A stretch of 64,000 nt of DNA from the NCBI RefSeq assembly GCF_030012985.1, contig NZ_CP120233.1:806001-870000 (forward strand), written 5' to 3'. Under the pieces are notes generated by a model. That model did not search any database. It was not told the DNA's origin and was given only the letters and a program-made list of their open reading frames with translations. The stretch is from Microbulbifer sp. VAAF005. Lineage in GTDB: Bacteria; Pseudomonadota; Gammaproteobacteria; Pseudomonadales; Cellvibrionaceae. Positions 1-9,614 of this stretch are shown here, in pieces; within the stretch, counting starts at the first letter, position 1; each line of letters opens with the position of its first letter. Both the position numbers and the translations under genes were made by a program.

Positions 1-386
1 TAATTCCAGGGGGTAACAATAGCAACCACCCCTTTTGGTTGAGGTAATACGCGATTTTTTACTCCTCGAAGTAGCAAAGGCACATGGCGCTTCTGAATTT
101 TCATCCACTTTTTTAAGCGCTTACGAGTGTAACGAATCTCCTCGATACACCCATAGATCTCTGCAATTTTAGTTTCCTGGATGGCACGATTACCAAAATC
201 CTCGCTTATTGCCTTTGCTATGGATTTCTGGTTTTCCAGGATCAATTGCTCTAATTTTTTTAAACTTTCCAGACGCTCCTGAAGACTCGGATAGGGGTTC
301 CTATTAAATGCATCCTTTTGAAGTTTAAAAACACTCTCTACTTTACCTATGCTCACAGATCTGGTGTGCTCGACAACTTTTTCCAT
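1..386 (-). CDS. Aldehyde dehydrogenase, N-terminal part (cut by window edge)
   Basis: About 128 codons are visible, starting at the ATG at 384-386 and running off the left edge. The visible part holds the helical N-terminus of the NAD(P)-dependent aldehyde dehydrogenase superfamily and ends in the conserved stretch GVVAIVTPWN, which normally leads into the cofactor-binding region. The start style and the early helix resemble coniferyl-aldehyde-dehydrogenase-type enzymes, which oxidise aromatic or fatty aldehydes to acids. The catalytic Cys and Glu lie outside the window, so activity cannot be judged. It lies 64 bp downstream of the acyl-CoA dehydrogenase small subunit on the same strand and probably ends that operon. 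It could feed an aldehyde-derived acid into the neighbouring acyl-CoA pathway (inference). Confidence 0.8.
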   Translation of the reverse strand, partial: MEKVVEHTRSVSIGKVESVFKLQKDAFNRNPYPSLQERLESLKKLEQLILENQKSIAKAISEDFGNRAIQETKIAEIYGCIEEIRYTRKRLKKWMKIQKRHVPLLLRGVKNRVLPQPKGVVAIVTPWN

Positions 387-450
387 GTGTGTGCCCTCGC
401 AAAGTGGCAAGTAGAGAGTGAGTTTGGCCGTATAGTCAGTACTTTATAAT

Positions 451-1578
451 TTACAGCTTGGCAAATCGTAAAGTGTGGTAATCAGTACTGCCAAATAGGT
501 ACTGAGTTGTTGTTAGACGCTTAAAGTAGTGACTTACATCCAACTCCTCAGTAACCCCTATACCGCCATGTAACTGTATCGCCTCCTGGCCGATAATCCG
601 CGCAGCTTTACCAATACGGCTTTTTGCAGCGGATATCGCCTTAGGCGCAACTCCGTTATTGCTATCAAGCTGTAGCGCAGCCATCAACAATATTGAGCGC
701 GCTTGCTCATACTCAGTAAACATATCCACCATGCGGTGCTGTAGTGCCTGGAACTTGCCAATAGGAACACCAAACTGCTCCCGCGTCTTAGTGTACTCAA
801 CTGTCTTCTTATAGATCCTTTCCATAGCTCCAACAGCTTCTGCACACAATGCCAACGTCGCTCTATCAACAGCCTTTTCTATAGCTCCTAAAGCCGCCCC
901 CTCTTCCCCTATAAGATTAGCTATGGGTACTTTCACGTTACTGAATTTAATTTCGGCGGCACGGTGTGCATCCACAGTGGCATATCCATGCCGCTGAAGC
1001 CCTTCTGTATTGGGATCGACAAGTAGTAAGGTGATCCCCTCACGATCTCGCTGTGCTCCGCTAGTCCGCACAGCAACTAAGAGTTTATCTGCTACGTCAC
1101 CATTTAGAACGACAGCTTTATGTCCATTCAGGAGGTAATTGTCTCCATCCTTTACCGCAGTCATGGCTATATCAGTAAGGTTATAGCGACTCTGGGACTC
1201 AGTAAAAGCGAATGCCAATTGCAATTGGCCTTCCATTAACATTCCCAGGAGTTCTCGCTTTTGCACCTCACTGGCGCAGTCAGCGATAAGACCACCACTG
1301 AGAACAACACTGGCCAGGAAAGGCTCAGCCACTAAACCTCGACCGAACTCCTCCATAACCACCATCAAGTCTACGGCGGAGCCTCCTAGGCCTCCATCAT
1401 CCTTTCCAAATGGCACCATTAACCAGCCGAGTTCCGCAAATAGCTTCCAATTTTCCTTACTGAAGCCAATATCGTTACTCACTATTTTACAACGACGGTC
1501 AAAGTCATAATCCTGCTGGATAAACTTGCTCACACTGCTTTGCAGCATCCGCTGCTCTTCGCTGTAGGAAAAATCCAT
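451..1578 (-). CDS. Acyl-CoA dehydrogenase, small-subunit type (PimD-like)
   Basis: This 375-residue flavoprotein has the acyl-CoA dehydrogenase layout: helical N-domain, beta domain with AFAFTESQ near residue 125, and helical C-domain with YTKTREQFG and QLHGGIGVTEE. It would oxidise an acyl-CoA to the 2-enoyl-CoA. It resembles the small subunit of the pimeloyl-CoA dehydrogenase type, which works as a heteromer with a large subunit, and the large-subunit gene lies 27 bp upstream on the same strand. The FAD-binding motif near residue 125 is degenerate (TESQ rather than TEP), as is common where one subunit of a pair is partly structural. The two genes are probably co-transcribed. The substrate is unknown; neighbours suggest a side-chain or dicarboxylic acyl-CoA rather than ordinary fatty acids (inference). 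Confidence 0.85.
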   Translation of the reverse strand: MDFSYSEEQRMLQSSVSKFIQQDYDFDRRCKIVSNDIGFSKENWKLFAELGWLMVPFGKDDGGLGGSAVDLMVVMEEFGRGLVAEPFLASVVLSGGLIADCASEVQKRELLGMLMEGQLQLAFAFTESQSRYNLTDIAMTAVKDGDNYLLNGHKAVVLNGDVADKLLVAVRTSGAQRDREGITLLLVDPNTEGLQRHGYATVDAHRAAEIKFSNVKVPIANLIGEEGAALGAIEKAVDRATLALCAEAVGAMERIYKKTVEYTKTREQFGVPIGKFQALQHRMVDMFTEYEQARSILLMAALQLDSNNGVAPKAISAAKSRIGKAARIIGQEAIQLHGGIGVTEELDVSHYFKRLTTTQYLFGSTDYHTLRFAKL

Positions 1579-1605
1579 CGCTCAAGTCCTCTTTAGATGC
1601 TGCAC

Positions 1606-2805
1606 TTACAGGCCAAGTACCCATTTACTGATAATATTTTTCTGGATCTCATTACTTCCGCCATAAATTGAGGATTTACGGTTGTTTAAGTAACGAGGCA
1701 CACTGCCGGCAATAACACCGGGGCCCACCCATTCTCCGTCAAATCCGCTCCTAAACTGCTCTCTCACAAACGGCATTCCGTAGTAACCCGCCGTCTCCAT
1801 ATACAGTTCATCGATAAGTTGAGCGACTTCGGTTCCTTTGATTTTAAGGATGGAAGATTCCGCTCCTGGCGCACCACCGGTACTTACCGCCGCAAGCGTA
1901 CGTAGTTCAGTAAACTCCAGGGCCAAGAGATCAATTTCAACTTCGGCCAGTTTTTGGGCAAAAGCCGGGTTCTCAAGCAGACTATTTTCTCCATCGCAGG
2001 TCTCTTTGGCTAAATCCTTTAACGTTTGTAAGCGTTTTTTGGATTTTGCCACCCGCGCAATACCGGTGCGTTCATGAGTTAACAAAACCTTGGCGTAAGT
2101 CCACCCTTGTCCCTCCTCGCCAATACGGTTTTCTACCGGCACCCTCACATTATCGAAATGGATTTCATTTACTTCATGGTGACCACCCAAGGTCATAATT
2201 GGCGATACCGTAATACCGGGGTGATTCATATCAATTAGCAAGAAGCTGATAGCAGCCTGGTTCTTTACTTGAGGCCCACCAGTACGAACCAAACAAAATA
2301 TCCAGTCTGCAAAGTGACCCAAGGTATTCCAGGTCTTGGTGCCGTTGACAATATACTCATCGCCATCACGGACAGCTGTTGTTTTTAAGGAAGCTAAATC
2401 TGAGCCAGCATTTGGTTCCGAATACCCCTGACACCACCAGACATTACTTGCCAGGATGTCAGGCAGAAATCGTTGCTTTTGTTCTTCACTACCGTAGGTA
2501 AAGATCACTGGAGCAACCATTTTTAAGCCGAAAGGAATCAACTCTGGTACACCATAGTTAGCACATTCGTCTGCCCAAATGTGTTTCTGAGTAGGTGTCC
2601 AACCGGTACCTCCATATTCAACCGGCCAATTCGTAGCTGCCCACCCTTGCTCATAGAGTATTTTTTGCCAGCGGACAAAATCCTCTTTCTCCAGGGGGAT
2701 TTCCTTCAGGGTTTTCTCTCTAATATCTTCAGGAAGTTTCTCTTGGAGAAACTGCTGGACCTCCTGCTGAAAAGCTAACTCTTCGGGAGAAAAATCTATA
2801 TTCAT
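1606..2805 (-). CDS. Acyl-CoA dehydrogenase, large-subunit type (PimC-like)
   Basis: A 399-residue acyl-CoA dehydrogenase with clear family motifs: GYSEPNAGSDLASL near residue 135 (FAD/substrate region), and a C-terminal segment ending in GGSNEIQKNIIS, which contacts FAD. It matches the pimeloyl-CoA dehydrogenase large-subunit type and should pair with the product of the next gene at 451-1578. It is the first gene of the leftward operon, and its promoter must lie in the 470-bp gap shared with the rightward acyl-CoA synthetase. Divergent placement suggests joint regulation. Length is normal and the frame intact. Confidence 0.87.
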   Translation of the reverse strand: MNIDFSPEELAFQQEVQQFLQEKLPEDIREKTLKEIPLEKEDFVRWQKILYEQGWAATNWPVEYGGTGWTPTQKHIWADECANYGVPELIPFGLKMVAPVIFTYGSEEQKQRFLPDILASNVWWCQGYSEPNAGSDLASLKTTAVRDGDEYIVNGTKTWNTLGHFADWIFCLVRTGGPQVKNQAAISFLLIDMNHPGITVSPIMTLGGHHEVNEIHFDNVRVPVENRIGEEGQGWTYAKVLLTHERTGIARVAKSKKRLQTLKDLAKETCDGENSLLENPAFAQKLAEVEIDLLALEFTELRTLAAVSTGGAPGAESSILKIKGTEVAQLIDELYMETAGYYGMPFVREQFRSGFDGEWVGPGVIAGSVPRYLNNRKSSIYGGSNEIQKNIISKWVLGL

Positions 2806-3277
2806 TCGCCTGCTCCTTTATTAGTTAGTCGGCGCATTGAACAGCAGCTCCTACAAACTGCTTCTATCACAATCTTGCGCAGCAAAAATACGCAATCTTT
2901 TGAAAGATCCCCGGTACAGGCGGAACTAGTGTTTAACAGCTTCACCTCGACAAGTTACTTACTTGCCTTTGAATCGATACCACGATTTAAATTATTGGCG
3001 CAAGATGCCTTTATCGGAAATAAAAATCCGAGTATTTCTAGCGCCAATCAACTCCAGATAGGCACACAAATCAACAGCTCGAAAAATAAAACAGGAAAAA
3101 ACTCAACAACATGGCGCCTTTTTATTTTTTATAAGTTTTTTTGCGCCATTTTCCATTAAAAAATGCATTAGGCACTTCTTAATAGGTAAAACACTAACAC
3201 CTTATTCCGCAGAGTGGAATGCTGTATTCACTTTTGCTATGGTCGTCACCATAATAACCAAAGTGAGAGAAGCCCCC
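2806..3277. promoter_or_regulatory. Divergent promoter region with palindromes
   Basis: This gap separates the dehydrogenase operon from the acyl-CoA synthetase operon and must hold promoters in both directions. An imperfect palindrome, ATTCC-N7-GGAAT, lies at 3204-3220. A perfect one, TATGGT-CGTC-ACCATA, lies at 3238-3253, nested inside CACTTT (from 3228) and AAAGTG (ending 3265). The inner palindrome sits just upstream of the chosen start at 3278, so it may be an operator or a leader hairpin. No regulator gene lies next to it in this window. The rest of the gap is AT-rich with no convincing gene. Confidence 0.5.
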
Positions 3278-5155
3278 ATGTCGATCACGCCCATTCAATC
3301 CTCCGATACAATGTTGCAGTCACTTGCTGAAATTCAGGAGTATGAAAAAGTCCCCCTTTCGCAGCGATACCCCTGGGAAAGCACTTTTGATTTAATCCGG
3401 CAATCTGCCCGCCTCTACCAACATGACTCGGCCATCGAATTCCTGCCAACGGCCGCACCTGACGAAGACACGGTTAAAGTAAGTTTCTCCGAGTTATCCC
3501 AGCGAGTGCACCAGACTGCCAATCTTTTTCACTCCATCGGTGTTGAGCCAACCGATACAGTGACTTTATTACTACCCAATTTGCCAGAAACCCATTTTGC
3601 ACTTTGGGGAGGCCAGGCAGCAGGTATTACCAGCCCTATTAATCCGTTGCTGGAACCCGAACATATAATCGAAATTATGAATACCACCAGGGCTAAAGTC
3701 CTGGTCACTCTTGGCCAAGATCTTAGCGAGGAAATATGGGATAAAGTAACGCAAATTCTCGAGCAAGTTCCCACATTAAAAACTCTGTTACTAATCAGTA
3801 AAAAGCCAATTAGCAATACTCCAGTTCCAGCGGGTATTCACGCAGATAATTTTGTCTCGGCTATATCCCAACAGCCGGACGATCATCTAAAGAGTGAGCG
3901 TTATATCCAGGGGAGTGAAACCGCTAGTTATTTCCACACCGGGGGCACTACTGGAAGACCTAAAATAGCCCGCTTAACTCACAGCAATATTGCCTTCGTC
4001 GCTCAATTAAGTGCTGATACGTCATCCAGTAAAGGGCGCTTCGCTACCCTGAGCGGACTTCCACTGTTTCATATTTTCGGGACGGTTGTTGCGGGTATTG
4101 GCACCCTATTGGCCGGACGCACAATTGTTATCATGACACCCTCTGGTTTTCGCTCACCCAATGTCCTACCAAATTGGTGGCATCATGTTGCGCGTTTTCA
4201 GGTGAAAGGCTTTGCCGCCGTCCCCACCATCCTCGGTGTATTGCTGCAAATTCCCGTGGGTGACAATGACATCAGCTGTCTAACAGATATTGGCTGTGGA
4301 GCCTCCACCCTGCCAACGGGGTTGAAGAATGCCTTTGAGGAGAAGTTCAATGTTCTTGTCAGTAATGGCTACGGCATGACGGAGTCCAGCTGCCTTTTAG
4401 CTCGCCCTCCTACCGATATGCAAGCCCCTGAAGGCAGCGTCGGCAGGCGATTGCCTTATATGGAAATGAAAATTGCCGAAGTAGACGGTACCCGACTGGT
4501 TAGAACCAGCAATACAGGAGAGGTGGGCATAGTACTCGCGCGCGGGCCACATATTTTTTCTGGCTACTTATCAGAAGAGGATAATGCTAAAGCCTGGGTC
4601 GATAAGTCCTGGTTTAATACCGGCGATATGGGATATCTCGATGGAGATGGTAACCTGTTCTTAACTGGGCGGGCCAAGGATTTAATTATTCGCGGCGGCC
4701 ACAATATAGATCCGGCTCTGATCGAAGAACCATTATCCCGTCACCCTGCCGTTGCTATTGCCGTTGCAGTTGGTCAACCAGATGCTTATGCCGGAGAAGT
4801 TCCAGTAGCTTACGTTACCCTGTTTCCATCCACTAACCCGCCCACAGAAGAACAACTCATTGACTATTGCCGCAGCCAAATTTCTGAACGTGCAGCCATT
4901 CCTAAGCGCGTGGAAATTATTGATGAGATTCCACTCACTGCTGTAGCCAAAGTATTCAAGCCGGCTCTGCGCAATCGCGCTACCGAATATGTCGTAGGCC
5001 AGGCATTAGAGGAAAAAAGTATTACCGCTAAGTTTTCTGCCCACTTCGATACATCCCTTGGCCAGGTAGCAAAAGTTCAACTTGAACAAGCCTCCAGTAA
5101 AGCCGATGTAGAGGAAGCCCTGGAAAATTTACCCGTGGCTTTGGAGTTTGAATAA
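3278..5155 (+). CDS. AMP-forming acyl-CoA synthetase
   Basis: A 625-residue member of the ANL superfamily, which activates a carboxylic acid through an acyl-adenylate and transfers it to CoA. Visible motifs are the P-loop HTGGTTGRPKIAR (about residue 230), the NGYGMTESS region, and the TGDMGYLDGDGNLFLTGRAKD hinge region, whose RAKDLIIRGGHNI part is typical. The open frame extends upstream to 3239, but I choose the ATG at 3278 because GAGAGAAG sits 5-8 bases before it and the upstream codons overlie a palindrome. It opens the rightward operon (thiolase, hydratase/dehydrogenase, permease, thioesterase) and probably activates the pathway substrate. Chain-length preference cannot be read from the sequence. 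The C-terminal tail after about residue 560 is longer than usual and unrecognised. Confidence 0.87.
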   Translation: MSITPIQSSDTMLQSLAEIQEYEKVPLSQRYPWESTFDLIRQSARLYQHDSAIEFLPTAAPDEDTVKVSFSELSQRVHQTANLFHSIGVEPTDTVTLLLPNLPETHFALWGGQAAGITSPINPLLEPEHIIEIMNTTRAKVLVTLGQDLSEEIWDKVTQILEQVPTLKTLLLISKKPISNTPVPAGIHADNFVSAISQQPDDHLKSERYIQGSETASYFHTGGTTGRPKIARLTHSNIAFVAQLSADTSSSKGRFATLSGLPLFHIFGTVVAGIGTLLAGRTIVIMTPSGFRSPNVLPNWWHHVARFQVKGFAAVPTILGVLLQIPVGDNDISCLTDIGCGASTLPTGLKNAFEEKFNVLVSNGYGMTESSCLLARPPTDMQAPEGSVGRRLPYMEMKIAEVDGTRLVRTSNTGEVGIVLARGPHIFSGYLSEEDNAKAWVDKSWFNTGDMGYLDGDGNLFLTGRAKDLIIRGGHNIDPALIEEPLSRHPAVAIAVAVGQPDAYAGEVPVAYVTLFPSTNPPTEEQLIDYCRSQISERAAIPKRVEIIDEIPLTAVAKVFKPALRNRATEYVVGQALEEKSITAKFSAHFDTSLGQVAKVQLEQASSKADVEEALENLPVALEFE

Positions 5156-5210
5156 AAGAAATTACCGCATGACTCAATGCACTTAGAACTCCAATATCGG
5201 AAATTTCACT

Positions 5211-6413
5211 ATGTCACATGCCTATATTTATGACGGCGGCCGCAGTGTTTTTGGCCGCCACGGGGGCAGCCTTTCCAGTATCCGGCCCGACAACCTGCTT
5301 GCCCATGTCATCAGGACCCTGACTGAAAGAAATAATTTTAACCCTCAACATTTTGAGGACGTTATTGCGGGCAATACCAATCAGGCGGGAGAAGACAGTC
5401 GCAACGTTGCCCGATTTTCAGGCCTGCTAGCAGGCCTGCCCATATCCACTGGCGGCATAACGGTAAATCGCCTTTGTGGTTCCGGCTTGTCCGCCATAGC
5501 AGATGCCGCTCGCTGCATTCGCGCCTCGGAAGGAGAGCTATTTATCGCGGGAGGTGTCGAATCAATGAGTCGCGCCCCCCTGGTTCTCTCCAAAGCCAAC
5601 AGTGCTTTTGATCGCAATCAGGTATTGGCAGATACGACCCTAGGCCCCCGCTTCACCAACCCAGACATTGTTGCTGAGTATGGAAGCCACAGCATGCCTC
5701 AGACCGCAGACAATATTGCATCAGACCTGAATATTTGCCGGGAAGAGTGCGATACATTTGCATTGGCATCACAAACCAAATACGAGTCGGCGCGTACCGA
5801 TGGCTTCTTTGTCGATGAAATTATTCCCATCGAAGTACCCCAAGGCCGCAAGAAGCCAGCGCTTCTTATCGATACAGATGAACATCCCCGCCCCAATGCA
5901 ACATTGGAGCGACTTCAAGCCCTACCCGCACTTTTCGAAGATGGAGTGGTTACTGCCGGCAACGCTTCCGGCATCAACGATGGCGCGGCGGCACTCATTA
6001 TTGGTAGCGCCGAAGCCGGCCAAGCAGCGGATCTAAAACCTAGGGCACGTATTCTCGCCAGCGCCATTGCAGGAGTAGAGCCGCGGGTGATGGGGTTGGG
6101 CCCGGTACCGGCTACCCGTAAAGCCCTTGCCCGGGCAGGCTTGGAACTTGGGGATATGGATGTAATGGAGTTCAACGAAGCTTTTGCAGTACAGGCTATG
6201 GGCTGCCTCAAAATGCTCGAAATTGATTATGCGGACCCACGGGTAAATCCCAATGGTGGTGCCATCGCCGTTGGTCACCCCCTGGGGGCCAGTGGTGCCC
6301 GTATTTTGTTGACAGCATTGCGCCAGCTGGAACGTACCGGCGGGCGCTATGCACTGGCCACCATGTGTATCGGGATTGGCCAGGGCATCGCCGTAATCAT
6401 AGAACGCATATAA
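5211..6413 (+). CDS. Acetyl-CoA acyltransferase (thiolase)
   Basis: This 400-residue thiolase carries all the degradative thiolase landmarks: nucleophile Cys89 in NRLCGSGLSA, GGVESMSRAP, the NEAFAVQ segment, His in VGHPLGASGAR, and the second catalytic Cys in TMCIGIGQG. It would cleave a 3-oxoacyl-CoA with CoA to acetyl-CoA and a shortened acyl-CoA, the last beta-oxidation step. It starts 55 bp after the synthetase stop and lies 62 bp before the hydratase/dehydrogenase. The beta-ketoadipyl-CoA thiolase subgroup (PcaF/PaaJ) is a possible closer match, but the substrate cannot be fixed by reading. Confidence 0.9.
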   Translation: MSHAYIYDGGRSVFGRHGGSLSSIRPDNLLAHVIRTLTERNNFNPQHFEDVIAGNTNQAGEDSRNVARFSGLLAGLPISTGGITVNRLCGSGLSAIADAARCIRASEGELFIAGGVESMSRAPLVLSKANSAFDRNQVLADTTLGPRFTNPDIVAEYGSHSMPQTADNIASDLNICREECDTFALASQTKYESARTDGFFVDEIIPIEVPQGRKKPALLIDTDEHPRPNATLERLQALPALFEDGVVTAGNASGINDGAAALIIGSAEAGQAADLKPRARILASAIAGVEPRVMGLGPVPATRKALARAGLELGDMDVMEFNEAFAVQAMGCLKMLEIDYADPRVNPNGGAIAVGHPLGASGARILLTALRQLERTGGRYALATMCIGIGQGIAVIIERI

Positions 6414-6475
6414 ACCTGATTAGATGTAAATAAAACCGAGACCGAACAGTTGTCACTTAAGATCTGGAGATAGCA

Positions 6476-8578
6476 ATGTCTAGTGTAAGTTATGAACTCA
6501 TTGGCGATATCGGTGTAATTCGATTGAACAATCCCCCTGTGAACGCCCTTTCTCACGGCTTGCGTGAGGGCATTTGGGGAGCGATTAAGGACGCTCAAGG
6601 CGATGCATCGAAAGCCCTGGTGCTAGTGTGTGAAGGCCGAACTTTTATCGCTGGTGCGGACATTACGGAATTTGGCAAGCCGCCACAGGCACCCGCCCTA
6701 TCAGAAGTGATTGTGGAAATAGAAAACTCCTGTAAACCAGTGATCGCCGCCATTCACGGCACGGCACTCGGCGGTGGATTCGAAGTCGCACTAGCCTGCC
6801 ATTACCGCTGTGCAATAGCATCGGCCAAAGTGGGGCTTCCAGAAGTCAAACTGGGATTATTGCCAGGGGCCGGTGGCACCCAGCGAACCCCACGCTTGGC
6901 TGGTGTTGCCGCTGCACTGGAGTTAATCACAAAAGGCAGCCCAATACCGGCCTCTAAAGCCAAAAGTCTAAAGTTAATAGACCGGGTTATCGATGATGAC
7001 TTGTTAGAGGGAGCCCTCGCCTTTACCCGTGAATTGATAACAAATGAAGCTCCTCTGCGCCGAGTCAGAGACATCGTAATAGATCCTGACAGCATTCCTG
7101 AGGGGTTATTTGATGATTTCCGCAAGCGCCTTGAAAAGAGATCACGAGGTCAGCTTGCACCGCAACATATTGTTACCTGTATAGAGGCCGCAGTTCACCA
7201 GCCTTTTGATAAAGGGCTTGCTAAAGAGCTCGACTTGTTTATCGAATGCCTGCTCTCCAGCCAATCGGCCGCCCTCAGGCATTTATTTTTTGCCGAGCGC
7301 ACTGCAACCAAAGTCACAGGCTTACCAAAAGACCTACCCACCAGGGAGATAAAGAGCGTGGGCATTATCGGTGGAGGCACTATGGGCGGAGGCATCGCCA
7401 TGAACTTTGCCAATGTCGGTATTCCAGTCAAGCTGGTAGAAGTCGATCAAACTGCGATAAATCGAGGGCTAGCAGTGATCGACAAGAATTACACCATCAG
7501 CATGCAGAAAGGGAAACTCACCGAAGGTCAAAAAACTCATTGTCTCTCGTTGATTTCCGGCACAACTGACTACGCAGACCTAGCTGACGTAGACCTGGTC
7601 ATTGAGGCCGTATTTGAAAATATGGAGCTCAAACAGGAAATTTTTGCCAAATTGGATCGCTCCTGCAAACCCGGTACCATCCTTGCAACCAACACTTCTT
7701 ACCAGGATATTGATCAAATCGCAGCTGCAACTAACAGGCCTCAAGACGTTATAGGGATGCATTTTTTCAGCCCTGCCAATGTAATGAAACTACTCGAGGT
7801 GGTTCGCGGCTCGCAAAGTGCTGACGATGTAATTGCCACTGCCATGCAACTCGCTAAAACGATCAAGAAAGTACCCGTATTAGCGGGAAACTGTTACGGC
7901 TTTATTGGCAATCGAATGTTGCGCCCCTATGGCAGAGAGTCGCAGCTGTGTTTAATCGAGGGCTCAACCCCGGAGCAGATTGATTCGGTTATGCAGTCTT
8001 GGGGGATGGCTATGGGCCCTATCGCCGTTGGAGATCTAGCGGGACTGGATATCGGTTACAAGGCCCGCCAGGGCCTGAGCGAATCAGAAAGAGGAGAGCC
8101 AAAAACCTACTGTATTGCAGATGCCCTGGTTGAAATGGGCCGCCTGGGCCAGAAAAGTGGAGCCGGCTACTATCGCTACGATCCCGAAACTCGCGCTCGC
8201 AGCAGCGACCCGGAAGTGCTGAAAGTCATTGAGGCCCAAGCTAAAAGCGAAGGGGTAGTACGGCGGGAAATTTCCGACGAGGAGATTCTAAACCGCCTAA
8301 CTTTCGCACTGATTAATGAAGGAGCCAAAATCCTGGAGGAAGGCATAGCCCAACGTCCGAGTGATATAGATGTTGTATATGTTTACGGTTATGGCTTTCC
8401 ACCCCATCGTGGAGGACCGATGCACTATGCCGACAGAATCGGCTTGAAGGAGATCTACGAAAAAATATGTACTTTCCGCCAGCAGCATGGAGATACCTAC
8501 TGGACTCCAGCCCCTTTACTGGAACGGCTAGCCCAAGAGGGAAAAACATTTGCGCAATGGGCTGATGGCAAAATCTAA
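6476..8578 (+). CDS. Fused enoyl-CoA hydratase / 3-hydroxyacyl-CoA dehydrogenase
   Basis: A 700-residue bifunctional beta-oxidation enzyme. The N-terminal crotonase domain (to about residue 200) has AGADITEFG and ALGGGFEVALAC, the oxyanion-hole region. The NAD-binding domain begins near residue 297 with the Rossmann motif GIIGGGTMGGGIA and is followed by HFFSPANVMKLLEVV, which contains the catalytic His. Two C-terminal dehydrogenase domains complete it, with YGYGFPPHRGGPMHYAD. The order matches FadB and the peroxisomal multifunctional enzyme; at 700 residues it is nearer the peroxisomal type than alpha-subunit FadB. It converts 2-enoyl-CoA to 3-oxoacyl-CoA, feeding the thiolase just upstream. 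AGATCTGGAGAT precedes the ATG as a ribosome binding site. Confidence 0.9.
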   Translation: MSSVSYELIGDIGVIRLNNPPVNALSHGLREGIWGAIKDAQGDASKALVLVCEGRTFIAGADITEFGKPPQAPALSEVIVEIENSCKPVIAAIHGTALGGGFEVALACHYRCAIASAKVGLPEVKLGLLPGAGGTQRTPRLAGVAAALELITKGSPIPASKAKSLKLIDRVIDDDLLEGALAFTRELITNEAPLRRVRDIVIDPDSIPEGLFDDFRKRLEKRSRGQLAPQHIVTCIEAAVHQPFDKGLAKELDLFIECLLSSQSAALRHLFFAERTATKVTGLPKDLPTREIKSVGIIGGGTMGGGIAMNFANVGIPVKLVEVDQTAINRGLAVIDKNYTISMQKGKLTEGQKTHCLSLISGTTDYADLADVDLVIEAVFENMELKQEIFAKLDRSCKPGTILATNTSYQDIDQIAAATNRPQDVIGMHFFSPANVMKLLEVVRGSQSADDVIATAMQLAKTIKKVPVLAGNCYGFIGNRMLRPYGRESQLCLIEGSTPEQIDSVMQSWGMAMGPIAVGDLAGLDIGYKARQGLSESERGEPKTYCIADALVEMGRLGQKSGAGYYRYDPETRARSSDPEVLKVIEAQAKSEGVVRREISDEEILNRLTFALINEGAKILEEGIAQRPSDIDVVYVYGYGFPPHRGGPMHYADRIGLKEIYEKICTFRQQHGDTYWTPAPLLERLAQEGKTFAQWADGKI

Positions 8579-8593
8579 GCTTGTAAACTATAG

Positions 8594-8621
8594 GGGAAGT
8601 CAGTATGACTACTGGCTTCCC
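8594..8621 (+). terminator. Strong hairpin after the hydratase/dehydrogenase gene
   Basis: Arms GGGAAGTCAGTA and TACTGGCTTCCC form a 12-bp stem with one G-U pair and a TGAC loop, 15 bases after the stop codon. The following T-run is weak (ACTTTACC), so it may reduce rather than stop read-through into the permease gene, or protect the 3' end of the upstream message. Confidence 0.5.
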
Positions 8622-8660
8622 ACTTTACCCGCTGCAGCCAAATAAAGAAGTTGTGTCACC

Positions 8661-9590
8661 ATGAATAGGCCTGATGCCTTAGTCGAAGTACAATCCCCAT
8701 TAAGTCAGCCACTCCGCACGGATATCCAAAACTGGAAGGGCATTGGTTTTGCATTGGCTACCGCGCTGGTAGCAAGTACAGCGGCCGCAGCCAGCAAATG
8801 GGTGTCTACCGCGGTCCCCGTGCCATTAATTACGCTCAGCCAATACAGTATCTGCCTGATACTGCTAACCCCATGGCTAGTGCGACAAACACCTCGACAC
8901 CTTACCACCCAACACTGGAGAACCCACCTAATACGCGGTTTTGCAGGGTGGTTATGCTTTTTCACATATTTTTCTGCCCTAAGCAAAATTTCACTAATGG
9001 AAGCAGGGTTATTGCGTAATGCAGCTCCCATTTTTGTTCCCCTTATTGCCTGGCTTTGGGCTCGAGCACAGATCCCCATAACCCACTGGCTACCAATCTT
9101 ACTGGGCTTACTGGGGATCACCTTGATTCTTCAACCCAACGTAGACGGTATTAGTAGCGGCCATACCTTCGGCCTGATTTCTGGGCTTACCCTGGCTGCC
9201 TCTATGGTCGGAACACGAATTTTGTCCCGTACCGACCGGCCCAGCCTTATATTGTTTTACTACGTATTAATCTCGTTCGCGTGCAGCCTGCCCCTGGGTA
9301 TCTATTATTGGGAACCAATACCTTTATGGACACTCCCCTATCTTATTTTCAACGGTGTCTCTGTACTCTTGGCTATCTGGCTGTACACCAAAGCATATAG
9401 CTATGCAAAACCCAGTGTGGTATCGCCAATCAGTTACTTTGGTGTGGTTATTGCCGGACTTCTAGGTTGGCTCATTTGGCAGCACTTACCTAACACTATT
9501 GCACTGGTGGGGACGCTGATTGTTATCAGTGCAGGATTGCTCACAGTCTACCTTTCAACTCAGAAAACAGATTGTAGCGCCCCATCATAA
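8661..9590 (+). CDS. EamA/DMT-family permease
   Basis: A 309-residue inner-membrane protein with about ten hydrophobic segments in two EamA repeats, typical of drug/metabolite transporters such as RhaT, YdcZ or S-adenosylmethionine carriers. Segments such as LITLSQYSICLILLTPWLV and the GLLGITLILQP region are characteristic of the first repeat. It lies between the hydratase/dehydrogenase and the thioesterase on the same strand, so it may move the pathway substrate or an end product (inference from position). The direction of transport and the ligand cannot be read from the sequence. Confidence 0.83.
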   Translation: MNRPDALVEVQSPLSQPLRTDIQNWKGIGFALATALVASTAAAASKWVSTAVPVPLITLSQYSICLILLTPWLVRQTPRHLTTQHWRTHLIRGFAGWLCFFTYFSALSKISLMEAGLLRNAAPIFVPLIAWLWARAQIPITHWLPILLGLLGITLILQPNVDGISSGHTFGLISGLTLAASMVGTRILSRTDRPSLILFYYVLISFACSLPLGIYYWEPIPLWTLPYLIFNGVSVLLAIWLYTKAYSYAKPSVVSPISYFGVVIAGLLGWLIWQHLPNTIALVGTLIVISAGLLTVYLSTQKTDCSAPS

Positions 9591-9614
9591 ACTTACTTTC
9601 TAAGGTGAAATTAG

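Noticed and set aside
7246..7569. Second frame within the hydratase/dehydrogenase gene
   Set aside because: Overlaps a gene with clear motifs in another frame and has no recognisable content.
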